From positions 744,001 to 808,000 of the forward strand of contig NZ_JAEAGP010000001.1 of NCBI RefSeq assembly GCF_015999305.1: a stretch of DNA of 64,000 nucleotides. The letters run 5' to 3'. Under the pieces are notes generated by a model. The model did no database searches. It worked only from the letters and a program-made list of their open reading frames with translations, and had not been told where the DNA came from. The position numbers and the translations under genes were made by a program. This document shows, one piece after another, positions 27,353-35,024 of this stretch. How positions within the stretch are numbered: position 1 is the stretch's first letter; every line of letters starts with the position of its first letter. Origin of the DNA: Erythrobacter sp. YJ-T3-07. Lineage in GTDB: Bacteria; Pseudomonadota; Alphaproteobacteria; Sphingomonadales; Sphingomonadaceae.

Positions 27353-29014
27353 ATGGCCGAGGGACAAGCGATCAAGACGAGCGATCTGTTCGTCCAGTGC
27401 CTTGAGGCGGAGGGCGTCGAATATGTCTTCGGCGTTCCGGGCGAGGAGAACCTCGACCTGCTCGATTCGCTCTCGCGCTCCGACATCCGTCTGGTGCTCA
27501 CCCGGCACGAACAGGGCGCGGGGTTCATGGCCGCGACCTATGGCCGGCTGACGGGCAAGACGGCGGTGTGCCTGACCACGCTGGGCCCGGGTGCAACCAA
27601 TGCGCTGACCGCGGTGGCCTATGCCCAGCTTGGCGGGATGCCGATGCTAACCGTGACCGGGCAGAAGCCGATCAAGCATTCCAAGCAGGGCCGCTTCCAG
27701 ATCCTCGACGTGGTCGCGATGATGCACCCGGTGACCAAGTTCGCGCACCAGCTGGCGAGCGGGGAGACGCTGCCCGCGCGGGTGCGCGAGGCGGTGCGGC
27801 TGGCCGAGGAAGAGCGGCCCGGCGCGACCCATCTCGAACTGCCCGAAGATATCGCCGCGGAAGAGGCCCACGCCACCCCTCTCAAAGCCTCGGTCGCGCG
27901 CCGCCCCTCCGCCGAGCCCAAGGCGGTGCGGATCGCGGTCGAGGCGGTGGAAGCCGCGAAGAGGCCGCTGCTGGTGATCGGCGCGGGCGCGAACCGCAAC
28001 ATGGCGAGCAAGATGCTCGGCGAATTCGTCGACAAGACCGGCATTCCCTTCGTCACCACCCAGATGGGCAAGGGCGTGCTGGACGAGGAGCGACCGCTGT
28101 TCCTCGGCTGTGCGGCGCTTTCCAGCGGCGATTTCGTCCACCGGGCGATCGAGGAAGCGGACTGCATCCTCTCGATCGGGCACGACGTGATCGAGAAGCC
28201 GCCCTTCTTCATGCACCGCGACGACAAGCGGGTGGTCATCCACGTGTCGTACAACACGGCGGAGGTGGACCCGGTCTATTTCCCGCAGATCGAGGTGATC
28301 GGCGATATCGCCAACGCGATCTGGCAGATGAAGGAGGCGATCACCCCCCGCGACGACTGGGATGCAAGCTGCATGCTGCGTTACCGCGAGGCGGAGCAGG
28401 AGCATTCGCGCGAGTTGATGGAGGATCGCTGCTTCCCGATCTTCCCGCCGTTCCTGGTCGCCGCGATCCGCCGGGCGATGCCGCGCGAGGGTGTGATCTG
28501 CCTCGACAACGGGGTCTACAAGCTGTGGTTCGCAAGGAACTACATGGCGCACCTGCCCAACACGATCCTGCTCGACAATGCGCTCGCCAGCATGGGCGCG
28601 GGCCTGCCCAGCGCGATCGCCACCGCGCTGGTCCATCCGCAGCGAAAGGTGCTGGCGGTGTGCGGCGATGGCGGCTTCATGATGAGCGGGCAGGAACTGG
28701 AAACGGCGGTGCGGCTGGGCGTCGACCTGACCGTGCTGATCCTGCGCGACGATGCCTATGGCATGATCCGTTGGAAGCAGAAGAACATGGGGCTGGCCGA
28801 TTATGGCCTGACCTTCGGCAATCCCGATTTCGTCGACTACGCGCAAAGCTTCGGCGCGCATGGCCACCGGGTCGAGAGCGCGGAGCACCTCGAACAGCTG
28901 CTCGCCCAATGCCGCGATGCGGGCGGGGTGCATGTGATCGACTGTCCGGTCGACTATTCGGAAAACGATTCGCTGCTCAACCACGAGATCAAGGAACGCA
29001 GCGCGCAGCTTTGA
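27353..29014 (+). CDS. Acetolactate synthase-like thiamine diphosphate enzyme
   Basis: A 553-residue ThDP-dependent enzyme starting behind GGGGAGAG. It has the three-domain layout of acetohydroxyacid synthase/pyruvate-oxidase enzymes: Glu53 (RHEQGAG) for ThDP activation, a central domain, and the ThDP/Mg motif GDGGFMMSGQELETAVRLG near 439. No small regulatory subunit gene (ilvN) is adjacent, so a catabolic acetolactate synthase or a related carboligase/decarboxylase is more likely than the biosynthetic one. The aldehyde dehydrogenase gene 28 bp downstream suggests that an aldehyde product or substrate is handled jointly. Confidence 0.85.
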   Translation: MAEGQAIKTSDLFVQCLEAEGVEYVFGVPGEENLDLLDSLSRSDIRLVLTRHEQGAGFMAATYGRLTGKTAVCLTTLGPGATNALTAVAYAQLGGMPMLTVTGQKPIKHSKQGRFQILDVVAMMHPVTKFAHQLASGETLPARVREAVRLAEEERPGATHLELPEDIAAEEAHATPLKASVARRPSAEPKAVRIAVEAVEAAKRPLLVIGAGANRNMASKMLGEFVDKTGIPFVTTQMGKGVLDEERPLFLGCAALSSGDFVHRAIEEADCILSIGHDVIEKPPFFMHRDDKRVVIHVSYNTAEVDPVYFPQIEVIGDIANAIWQMKEAITPRDDWDASCMLRYREAEQEHSRELMEDRCFPIFPPFLVAAIRRAMPREGVICLDNGVYKLWFARNYMAHLPNTILLDNALASMGAGLPSAIATALVHPQRKVLAVCGDGGFMMSGQELETAVRLGVDLTVLILRDDAYGMIRWKQKNMGLADYGLTFGNPDFVDYAQSFGAHGHRVESAEHLEQLLAQCRDAGGVHVIDCPVDYSENDSLLNHEIKERSAQL

Positions 29015-29042
29015 GGTTGCCTTGGTAAAGGAGATTGCCCCC

Positions 29043-30473
29043 GTGCCACAGCTCAAGGACACCTACCCCCTCTACCTTCGCAACGAGGCCGCGCAGCCCA
29101 ACACCGATCTCGAGGTGACGGACAAGTACACCGGCGAGGTCGCATTCCGCACCGCACTCGCCACGCCCGAGATCATCGACGACGCGATCGTCGGCACGGT
29201 CGAGGCGACGGAGCCGATGGCGCGGCTCGCCAGCTATCAGCGGCAGGACGTGCTGATGCACTGCGTGAAACGGTTCGAGGAGCGTTTCGACGAACTCGCC
29301 TATGCGCTGTGCGTCGAAGCGGGCAAGCCGATCGGCGACAGCGAGGGTGAGGTCACCCGCCTGATCGACACCTTCCGCATCGCCGCCGAGGAAAGCGTGC
29401 GGCTGGGCGGCGAGGTCATGCCGCTCGACATTTCCGAACGCGCCAAAGGCTATCAGGCGATCTGGAAGCGCGTGCCCATCGGCCCGTGCAGCTTCATCTC
29501 TCCTTTCAACTTCCCGCTGAACCTTGCCGCGCACAAGATCGCGCCCGCGCTCGCGGTGGGCTGCCCCTTCATCCTCAAGCCCGCGAGCAAGACGCCGCTG
29601 GGCGCGATCATCATCGGCGAGGTGCTGGCCGAGACCGACCTGCCCAAGGGCGCGTTCTCGATCCTGCCCGCCAGCCGCGACGGCGCGGACCTGTTCACCA
29701 CCGACGAACGCCTCAAGCTGCTCAGCTTCACCGGGTCGGACGAGGTCGGTTGGGCGCTGAAGGCGCGGGCAGGCAAGAAGAAGGTCGTGATGGAGCTGGG
29801 CGGCAATGCCGCGGTCATCATCGACCGTGATGCCGATCTGAAGGATGCCCTGCCGCGCGTCATCAAGGGCGCCTTCTACCAGTCCGGCCAGTCATGCATC
29901 TCGGTCCAGCGCATCCTCATTCACGAAGATGTCTACGACGAGTTTCGCGACATGCTGGTCGAGGAAGCCAAGGCCCTCGTCGCGGGCGACCCGAAGGACA
30001 AGCACACCTTCATCGGCCCGATGATCGACGACGGCGAGGCCGAACGGGTCGAGGCATGGACTAGGCAAGCCCTCGACCATGGCGCAAAGCTGCTGTGCGG
30101 CGGCACGCGCGAGGGGCGGATGATCCCTGCAACCCTGCTCGAAAACGTCGACCGCGACGCTAAGGTGGTGAACGAGGAAGTGTTCGGGCCGCTCGCCGTC
30201 CTCATGAAGTTCTCCACTTTCGACGAGGCGATCGAGGAAACCAACCGCTCCGAATTCGGGCTCCAGGCGGGGATCTTCACGCGCGACCTGTTCAAGATGT
30301 TCGATGCGTGGGACCGGCTGGATTACGGCGGCATCTGCATCAACGAGATCCCCAGCTACCGCGTCGACAACATGCCCTATGGCGGGGTCAAGAACTCCGG
30401 CCTGGGCCGCGAGGGTGTGCGCTTCGCGATGGAGGACATGACCGAGATCCGGAATCTCGTGATCCGGCGGTAA
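29043..30473 (+). CDS. NAD(P)-dependent aldehyde dehydrogenase
   Basis: A 476-residue ALDH with the oxyanion Asn in SPFNFP (near 156), general base Glu251 (MELGGNA) and nucleophile Cys285 (QSGQSCISV). The start is the GTG at 29043, which has AAAGGAG at good spacing; an earlier in-frame TTG would include that ribosome site in the coding region. The sequence style (EEVFGPLAVLMKF) fits the lactaldehyde or non-phosphorylating glyceraldehyde-3-phosphate group. It is co-directional with the ThDP enzyme 28 bp upstream, so the two probably form an operon. Confidence 0.88.
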   Translation: MPQLKDTYPLYLRNEAAQPNTDLEVTDKYTGEVAFRTALATPEIIDDAIVGTVEATEPMARLASYQRQDVLMHCVKRFEERFDELAYALCVEAGKPIGDSEGEVTRLIDTFRIAAEESVRLGGEVMPLDISERAKGYQAIWKRVPIGPCSFISPFNFPLNLAAHKIAPALAVGCPFILKPASKTPLGAIIIGEVLAETDLPKGAFSILPASRDGADLFTTDERLKLLSFTGSDEVGWALKARAGKKKVVMELGGNAAVIIDRDADLKDALPRVIKGAFYQSGQSCISVQRILIHEDVYDEFRDMLVEEAKALVAGDPKDKHTFIGPMIDDGEAERVEAWTRQALDHGAKLLCGGTREGRMIPATLLENVDRDAKVVNEEVFGPLAVLMKFSTFDEAIEETNRSEFGLQAGIFTRDLFKMFDAWDRLDYGGICINEIPSYRVDNMPYGGVKNSGLGREGVRFAMEDMTEIRNLVIRR

Positions 30474-30504
30474 CCGGCGTGTTCGGGGCCGGTTTGACGC
30501 GGCC

Positions 30505-30532
30505 CCTGACACACCTGACACACAGTCCAGGG
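30505..30532. repeat. 28-bp dispersed repeat, copy 1
   Basis: Identical over 28 bp to 54978-55005. It begins CCTGACACA repeated directly (9-bp unit) and ends GTCCAGGG. It sits between the convergent aldehyde dehydrogenase gene and a small minus-strand gene. A GGGGCC/GGCCCC hairpin (30485-30506) abuts it, but no T tract follows, so it is not a normal terminator. Confidence 0.8.
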
Positions 30533-30565
30533 GGTTAAAAACCATCCCCCGCCACGGCCACCCGC

Positions 30566-30913
30566 TCACCCGTCCTCCAGCAGCAGCAATTCGCAGGTGA
30601 CGGTGAGCCGGGGTGAGGGTGCGAGGACATGGTCCACCGCGCTTACCGTCGCATCGGCGACCAGCTGGCCGGGCAGGGCGAATTCGTGATCGGGCAGCTC
30701 GGCGATCAGCATTTCGCCGCCGGCGATCGCCTCTGGCGTGTCGAACGCCAGTTGCACCGTGTGGCGCGTGCCCGCGAAGGTGATGCTCGCCCAGCCACGC
30801 TCGCGGTGGTCGAGCACGCGGGCCTCGCCCCCGGCGAGCGCGATCAGCGCGCGTTCGAGCCTTCCGGCGCTGCCCCGGCGCGGAGCAGGGGAGGGAGGGA
30901 CCTCAGCCTGCAT
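30566..30913 (-). CDS. Conserved-looking hypothetical protein (115 residues)
   Basis: I do not recognise it. The protein has an N-terminal Pro-rich stretch followed by an alpha/beta-looking domain (RALIALAGGEARVLDHRERGWASITFAGTRHTVQLAFD, with AELPDHEFALPGQLVADATV). It has no signal peptide or membrane helix. The gene overlaps the upstream 66-residue gene by 11 nt, so the two are translationally coupled. The pair is divergent from the S24 repressor-like gene and may be under its control. Confidence 0.68.
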   Translation of the reverse strand: MQAEVPPSPAPRRGSAGRLERALIALAGGEARVLDHRERGWASITFAGTRHTVQLAFDTPEAIAGGEMLIAELPDHEFALPGQLVADATVSAVDHVLAPSPRLTVTCELLLLEDG

Positions 30914-31103
30914 GGCGCGGCTCCCCCATCCGGGCGCGCCATTCGGCCATGAAGCCGTCTACGCGCCGCTCCGTGCCGGAGCGCGGCATGCGCCCGTTGC
31001 GCAGATCGAGCACGAAGCGCGGATCATGCGTCGCGAGCCGCCCGAATTTGGTCGCAGGCATATCGAATTCGCGCAAAAACCTCTCTATCCTTCGAATCAG
31101 CAT
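30903..31103 (-). CDS. Small DNA-binding-like protein (66 residues)
   Basis: Starts MLIRRIERFLREFDMPATKFGRLA behind GAGGGA. The segment FDMPATKFGRLATHDPRFVLDLRNGR resembles the helix-turn-helix of short Sphingomonadales proteins thought to bind DNA; this is a resemblance, not proof. It is rich in Arg and without signal. The first gene of a two-gene minus-strand unit (overlapping the next by 11 nt) and divergent from the S24 gene across a 112-bp region holding operator-like repeats. Confidence 0.66.
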   Translation of the reverse strand: MLIRRIERFLREFDMPATKFGRLATHDPRFVLDLRNGRMPRSGTERRVDGFMAEWRARMGEPRHAG

Positions 31104-31172
31104 AAATTTCCCTCACAGATGGCTTTGACAGGTCGATTCGGCGCCGCGGTGAAGGATTGCTCGCCTGTGAAA

Positions 31173-31209
31173 TCCTACTTGTCTAGGAAAAATCTTTCGC
31201 TATAGGAAA
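31173..31209 (+). promoter_or_regulatory. Predicted promoter and operator of the S24 repressor-like gene
   Basis: A -35-like TTGTCT (31179-31184) and a -10-like TATAGG (31201-31206) are separated by 16 nt. A palindrome TCCTA-N6-TAGGA (31173-31188) overlaps the -35, and TAGGAAA is repeated at 31184-31190 and 31203-31209. The arrangement is that of an autoregulated repressor promoter; which protein binds is inference. Confidence 0.5.
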
Positions 31210-31215
31210 TTGCGT

Positions 31216-31911
31216 ATGAGCGATGATCGACCCTCTGCGGGCAGCCTGTCAGGCGATCCGGCGCGTGTGCGCCTGCTCGAACTCGCGCAGGCGCGCGGTT
31301 CCAGCCTTGCGGCGCTTTCCAAGCTTATCGACCGCAATTCCAGCTATTTGCAGCAGTTCATCCGCAAGGGGAGCCCGCGCAAGCTGGAGGAGCAGGACCG
31401 GCGCACGCTGGCCCAGTTCTTCGGTGTCGACGAGAGTGAACTGGCCCCCGAGATGAGTGGCGCGGAGGAAAAATCCTATGCCACGTCTCGCTACTCTGCG
31501 GGCGACGAGGATTTCCACGCGATCCCGCGACTCTCGCTCGCCGCGGCGGCCGGGCCGGGGCAATTCGCCAATGGCGAGGCGCCGTTCGACAATTTCGGCT
31601 TTTCGGGCCGCTGGCTGCGCGAAAACGGGTTCGATCCGAAAATGCTCTCCGCGCTCACCGTGGAGGGCGATTCGATGGAGCCGCTGCTGCGCCATGGCGA
31701 CGAAATCCTGATCGATCGCGGATCTCGGTTCGAGCGGGACGGGGTCCATGTCGTGCGCATGGGCGACACGCTGATGGTCAAGCGGCTGGCGAGCGCCGGG
31801 GCGGGGCGGATCGCCCTGCTCAGCCAGAATCTCGCCTACCCGCCGGTGGAGGTGGGGCTGGACGAGATCGAGGTGCTGGGCCGCGTGGTGTGGAAGAGCG
31901 GGCGGTTGTGA
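31216..31911 (+). CDS. LexA/CI-like S24-family repressor
   Basis: A 231-residue protein with an N-terminal helix-turn-helix domain (residues about 15-75, SSLAALSKLIDRNSSYLQQFIRKG) and a C-terminal S24 peptidase domain with the Ser-Lys dyad Ser153 (VEGDSMEP) and Lys189 (LMVKRLA). An Ala-Gly pair at 112-113 (AAAAGPGQ) is at the position of the autocleavage site in LexA-type proteins. The ATG at 31216 follows AGGAA. This suggests a DNA-damage-responsive repressor, though it is not the canonical LexA. It is divergent from the two small genes at 30566-31103. Confidence 0.85.
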   Translation: MSDDRPSAGSLSGDPARVRLLELAQARGSSLAALSKLIDRNSSYLQQFIRKGSPRKLEEQDRRTLAQFFGVDESELAPEMSGAEEKSYATSRYSAGDEDFHAIPRLSLAAAAGPGQFANGEAPFDNFGFSGRWLRENGFDPKMLSALTVEGDSMEPLLRHGDEILIDRGSRFERDGVHVVRMGDTLMVKRLASAGAGRIALLSQNLAYPPVEVGLDEIEVLGRVVWKSGRL

Positions 31912-31914
31912 GCG

Positions 31915-32421
31915 CTAAATTACGTCGCGAGACGGATCATCGGCCGATCGGAGTCTCCATGTTTGCGTGCCGCTGTCCGCCTTTCGATAGAAAAAGGTCA
32001 CCGATGTGTTCTCTCTGACGCATTCTATGATTTCGTCATCGGCTGGCGGACCATGATCGACAGAGGACCAGCTTGCCGAGTCCTCCGATGGCATGACGAT
32101 CGCATACCAGTTGCCGGTTGCCTCGTACCACGCTGTTCCCGGACTGCATTTGAGTAGTGCGGAGACAAAGGCCTGATGTTCGCTCCCTGGAGGGGCATTC
32201 TCTCCCATTGAATCCAGCGATCCGACAACCTTGATGAAGCCCCTTGGATTGTCGTTTTCGCGATAGAACAGCGGGAAGACGAGTGACGAGCTCTTGGCTG
32301 CTTCGTCGACCGCTAGCTCCGGCGCGGCGCCACGCTTGCTATCATCGGGCCCTTCCTCTTCCTTTGACGAGCCGCAGCTGGCCAAGACGAGCAGACAGAA
32401 TAACGACGGCCAAGGGTTCAT
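31915..32421 (-). CDS. Lipoprotein of unknown function
   Basis: A 168-residue protein beginning MNPWPSLFCLLVLASC with the lipobox LASC (Cys16), so it is probably anchored in a membrane on the periplasmic side. The mature protein is Ser/Asp-rich with aromatic segments and three further cysteines (LLKCSPGTAWYEATGNWYAIVMP, IECVRENTSVTFFYRK). I do not recognise it. It is less GC-rich than the genes around it and has a weak ribosome site. It converges on the S24 gene with only 3 bp between stops. Confidence 0.7.
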   Translation of the reverse strand: MNPWPSLFCLLVLASCGSSKEEEGPDDSKRGAAPELAVDEAAKSSSLVFPLFYRENDNPRGFIKVVGSLDSMGENAPPGSEHQAFVSALLKCSPGTAWYEATGNWYAIVMPSEDSASWSSVDHGPPADDEIIECVRENTSVTFFYRKADSGTQTWRLRSADDPSRDVI

Positions 32422-32710
32422 GGCGTCACTGTCTGAGCGCGCTGCTTGGGAATGGCAAGCTGCGCGAGAGGAGCAGTCGGTCGAAGGGGGCGAGGCCACC
32501 GATCCGGCGCATGATCCTTGCATTCACCTCCGCATTAATGGGGCGAGCATGCTCGCCGATCTGGAGCGCGCAGGCGAGCTAGGCCGCGCTGATCAGTCTC
32601 GGCGGCGAGAGGACTTGGCTCGACGCCAGAGCCTGTATCCCTAACGTTTCTGCGCCGTTTAGAGGATTCTTCACCTTCGAGCGTCATGGTCCCCGCGAAA
32701 TCCGGGGGAC

Positions 32711-32959
32711 ATGATGATTACCAGACACCTGCTGCGCGACGAGACGGGCACATCGGCGATCGAATATGCGGTCATCATGGCGCTGATCGGGGTTGGACTG
32801 GTCGGGGCGCTCAACGCGCTCGGGACGGAGACCGCGAACAGCTATTCCAATGCGGCGGTCGCGCTGGAGCCTGCTGCGGACGAACCCGCGCCTGCGCCCA
32901 CGGCAACGCCCCCGCGCGTGCCCACCCGACCGGGCGGTGGCAATCGCGTGCCACGCTAA
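32711..32959 (+). CDS. Flp-type class III pilin (solitary)
   Basis: An 82-residue protein with a short basic leader MMITRHLLRDETG and a cleavage site before TSAIEY (Glu at +5). A hydrophobic helix (AIEYAVIMALIGVGLVGALNAL) follows and the tail is Pro/Ala-rich. This is the hallmark of the Flp pilin family, processed by the TadV peptidase and assembled by a Tad machine. No tad genes lie nearby, so the assembly system must be elsewhere. GGGGGA precedes two ATGs (32711 and 32714). The extended Pro-rich C-terminus is longer than in typical Flp pilins. Confidence 0.83.
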   Translation: MMITRHLLRDETGTSAIEYAVIMALIGVGLVGALNALGTETANSYSNAAVALEPAADEPAPAPTATPPRVPTRPGGGNRVPR

Positions 32960-32988
32960 GTCGAGCTGCGCGTCTTCCGGCTTGTTTT

Positions 32989-33390
32989 TCAGGACGGGGG
33001 GCGGCGGTAGTCGGAGTCTTTCAGAGACAGCATGTAATCGGTGACCAGCGCGACGTCCGCGTCGGTCAGCCCCACATCCATGATGTCGGGGTAGTTGTGC
33101 GCATCGCGCAGGTACGCCGTCAGCGTTTCGCGGGTCAGCCCGTCGCGGTTGGCGATTTCGGGGAAAGTCGGCGCCTGCGGCAGGGGCGACAGCGTGCCCG
33201 GCGTTACCGCGTGGCAGCTGCCGCACACCGCGCCAACCAGCATCGGCACGCCGTCCGCATCGGTCTGGGCAAGCTCCGCGCGGCTCGGTTGCGGCTGGGC
33301 AGCGGTGGCCGACTGCACGGGCGTATCCGGCTGGCAAGCTGCCAGTGCGAGAGTGCCCACGGCTGCGAGCAGGACGAATTGCGGCTTCAT
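32989..33390 (-). CDS. Class I cytochrome c lipoprotein
   Basis: A 133-residue protein with signal sequence and lipobox (ALAAC, Cys19). A single heme-binding CGSCH motif (Cys56, Cys59, His60) is followed by a Met near 100 (YPDIMDVGL) as likely sixth ligand. It is a small monoheme electron carrier on the periplasmic side of a membrane. The gene sits between a pilin and an MBL hydrolase gene, with no oxidase genes nearby, so the redox partner is unknown. Confidence 0.86.
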   Translation of the reverse strand: MKPQFVLLAAVGTLALAACQPDTPVQSATAAQPQPSRAELAQTDADGVPMLVGAVCGSCHAVTPGTLSPLPQAPTFPEIANRDGLTRETLTAYLRDAHNYPDIMDVGLTDADVALVTDYMLSLKDSDYRRPPS

Positions 33391-33472
33391 GGTCTGCGAT
33401 CCCTTCTCCAGGCCTTGGGGAAGGGTACCGCCGCCCTTGCCACCGATCAATCGGTGTTCCATCTCGGGGAAC

Positions 33473-34150
33473 ATGACCCAGACCAACGCCTCCGCCCAAG
33501 CCTCCCCCATGAAAGCCGCGATCCTGCCGGTGACGCCGCTGCAGCAGAACTGCTCGCTGATCTGGTGTACCCAGACCAACAAGGCCGCGTTGATCGATCC
33601 CGGTGGCGATCTCGACAAGCTGAAGGCGGGCGTCGCCAAGGCGGGTGTGGAGCTGGAGAAGATCCTCATCACCCACGGCCACCTCGACCATTGCGGGCAG
33701 GCGGGGATGCTGGCGAAGGAGCTGGGCTTGCCGATCGAGGGTCCGCACGAGGCGGACCGGTTCTGGATTGCGCGGCTCGATGAAGACGGCGCGCGGTTCC
33801 AGATGGAGGCGGCGAGCTTCGAGCCCGACCGGTGGCTGGAGGATGGCGACACCGTCACCGTCGGCAATCTGACGCTGGAGGTGATCCACTGCCCCGGCCA
33901 CACGCCGGGCCACGTGATCTTCTTCAACCGCGACCGCAAGTTCGCGATCGTGGGCGATGTGCTGTTCCAGGGCAGCATCGGGCGGACCGATTTCCCGATG
34001 AGCGATCATCAGAACCTGATCGACGCGATCACCAGGAAGCTGTGGCCGCTGGGCAACGACGTCACCTTCATCCCCGGCCACGGCCCGACCAGCACCTTCG
34101 GCCAGGAACGCCGCACCAACCCCTTCGTGGGCGATGCGGCGCTGGCGTGA
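33473..34150 (+). CDS. Metallo-beta-lactamase fold hydrolase (glyoxalase II-like)
   Basis: A 225-residue MBL-fold protein with the dinuclear metal motif ITHGHLDHCG (His68, His70, Asp72, His73). A CPGHTPGH segment and GDVLFQGSIGRTDF provide further ligands, and FIPGHGPTSTFGQER is typical of the hydroxyacylglutathione hydrolase-like branch. It may hydrolyse a thioester such as S-lactoylglutathione, but the short length fits YcbL-type homologues of uncertain substrate. The start at 33473 follows GGGGA; MKAAILPV at 33509 is an alternative. Confidence 0.85.
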   Translation: MTQTNASAQASPMKAAILPVTPLQQNCSLIWCTQTNKAALIDPGGDLDKLKAGVAKAGVELEKILITHGHLDHCGQAGMLAKELGLPIEGPHEADRFWIARLDEDGARFQMEAASFEPDRWLEDGDTVTVGNLTLEVIHCPGHTPGHVIFFNRDRKFAIVGDVLFQGSIGRTDFPMSDHQNLIDAITRKLWPLGNDVTFIPGHGPTSTFGQERRTNPFVGDAALA

Positions 34151-34184
34151 GCGCAGCAGCGCCGCTCCCTTGAGGAGGGGGCGC

Positions 34185-34583
34185 TCAGACCACCCCGAAG
34201 CCGATCAGCGCGGCAAGCACGCTCAGCCCCAGCAGCGTGAGCATCGTCACGATCACACCGATCTGCCGCGGCACCCCGCCTTTCTCCGCGTCCATTCCCA
34301 CGCCGTGCAGGATTCGCGCGAACACGAACAGGATGGAGAGGAGGTGCAGCCACATGCCGCCGCGCCCCGCCAGTTCGATCAGCACGATCAGCGCGAGCAC
34401 GAAGGGCGCGGTCTCGACGAAGTTGAGCTGTGCGCGCATCCGCCGGGCAAGCAGCGGGTTGCCGCCATCGCCGTGGCCGACCTTGGCCTTCAGCCGCGCG
34501 CGGCCGCAGCGCACCGCCAGCCACAGCGCCAGCAGCCCGAACATGGCGGCGCTGGTCAGCGACACCGGCAGCATGATATCCAT
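34185..34583 (-). CDS. MAPEG-family membrane protein
   Basis: A 132-residue protein with four hydrophobic helices. The pattern RMRAQLNFVETAPFVLALIVLIEL is the MAPEG signature (R-x-x-N-x-x-E-x-x-P). Family members include glutathione S-transferases and related enzymes in the inner membrane; in bacteria the activity is often uncertain. The start at 34583 follows GGGAGAG. It converges on the MBL hydrolase gene, 34 bp apart. Confidence 0.85.
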   Translation of the reverse strand: MDIMLPVSLTSAAMFGLLALWLAVRCGRARLKAKVGHGDGGNPLLARRMRAQLNFVETAPFVLALIVLIELAGRGGMWLHLLSILFVFARILHGVGMDAEKGGVPRQIGVIVTMLTLLGLSVLAALIGFGVV

Positions 34584-34815
34584 CGCATTCTCTCCCGTGC
34601 AGATCGTGTGAGGGGGACAGGCTTTAGCGCGGTGTTCGCGATGGCCAAGCGCCAAGCTGCGCTTGCATCGTGCGGCAGAATCGGTATAGCGCGCGCCTCT
34701 TGCCGCCATTGACGGAGCGTGAGCGCCGCACGACATAGCCGTTGTGCAGGCGCTTCCCCTCGCTTAAGGGCGGCTCTCAAGTATTGATTTTTAACCGTTT
34801 AGAACAGGTGCCGCC

Positions 34816-34998
34816 ATGGCCGTCCCCAAGAGAAAAGTATCGCCGCATCGCCGGGGCAATCGGCGCTCGCACGATTCGCTGAAGGTCGAAGCCTTCCACG
34901 AATGCGACAATTGCGGCGAATTGAAGCGCCCGCACAACATGTGCGGCCACTGCGGTCATTATAATGGCCGCCTGGTGCTCGAGCCCAAGGGCCTCTGA
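34816..34998 (+). CDS. rpmF: 50S ribosomal protein L32
   Basis: A 60-residue basic protein, [20 protein letters not shown], with a C-terminal zinc-ribbon-like CDNCG...CGHCG, which identifies L32. It is followed 26 bp later by plsX and fabH, the conserved rpmF-plsX-fabH order that links ribosome and lipid synthesis. A promoter should lie in the AT-rich stretch just upstream (34770-34805). Confidence 0.97.
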   Translation: MAVPKRKVSPHRRGNRRSHDSLKVEAFHECDNCGELKRPHNMCGHCGHYNGRLVLEPKGL

Positions 34999-35024
34999 GC
35001 CCATCACGGTAAGGACGTAATCGC

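Noticed and set aside
30485-30506. GGGGCC/GGCCCC hairpin as terminator of the aldehyde dehydrogenase gene
   Set aside because: No U tract follows; it was recorded only as flank of the 28-bp repeat.
32294-32644. 116-codon plus-strand frame before the pilin
   Set aside because: Its first part is antisense to the lipoprotein at 31915-32421, it lacks a ribosome site, and I see no family resemblance; the rest (32422-32644) is too short to decide.
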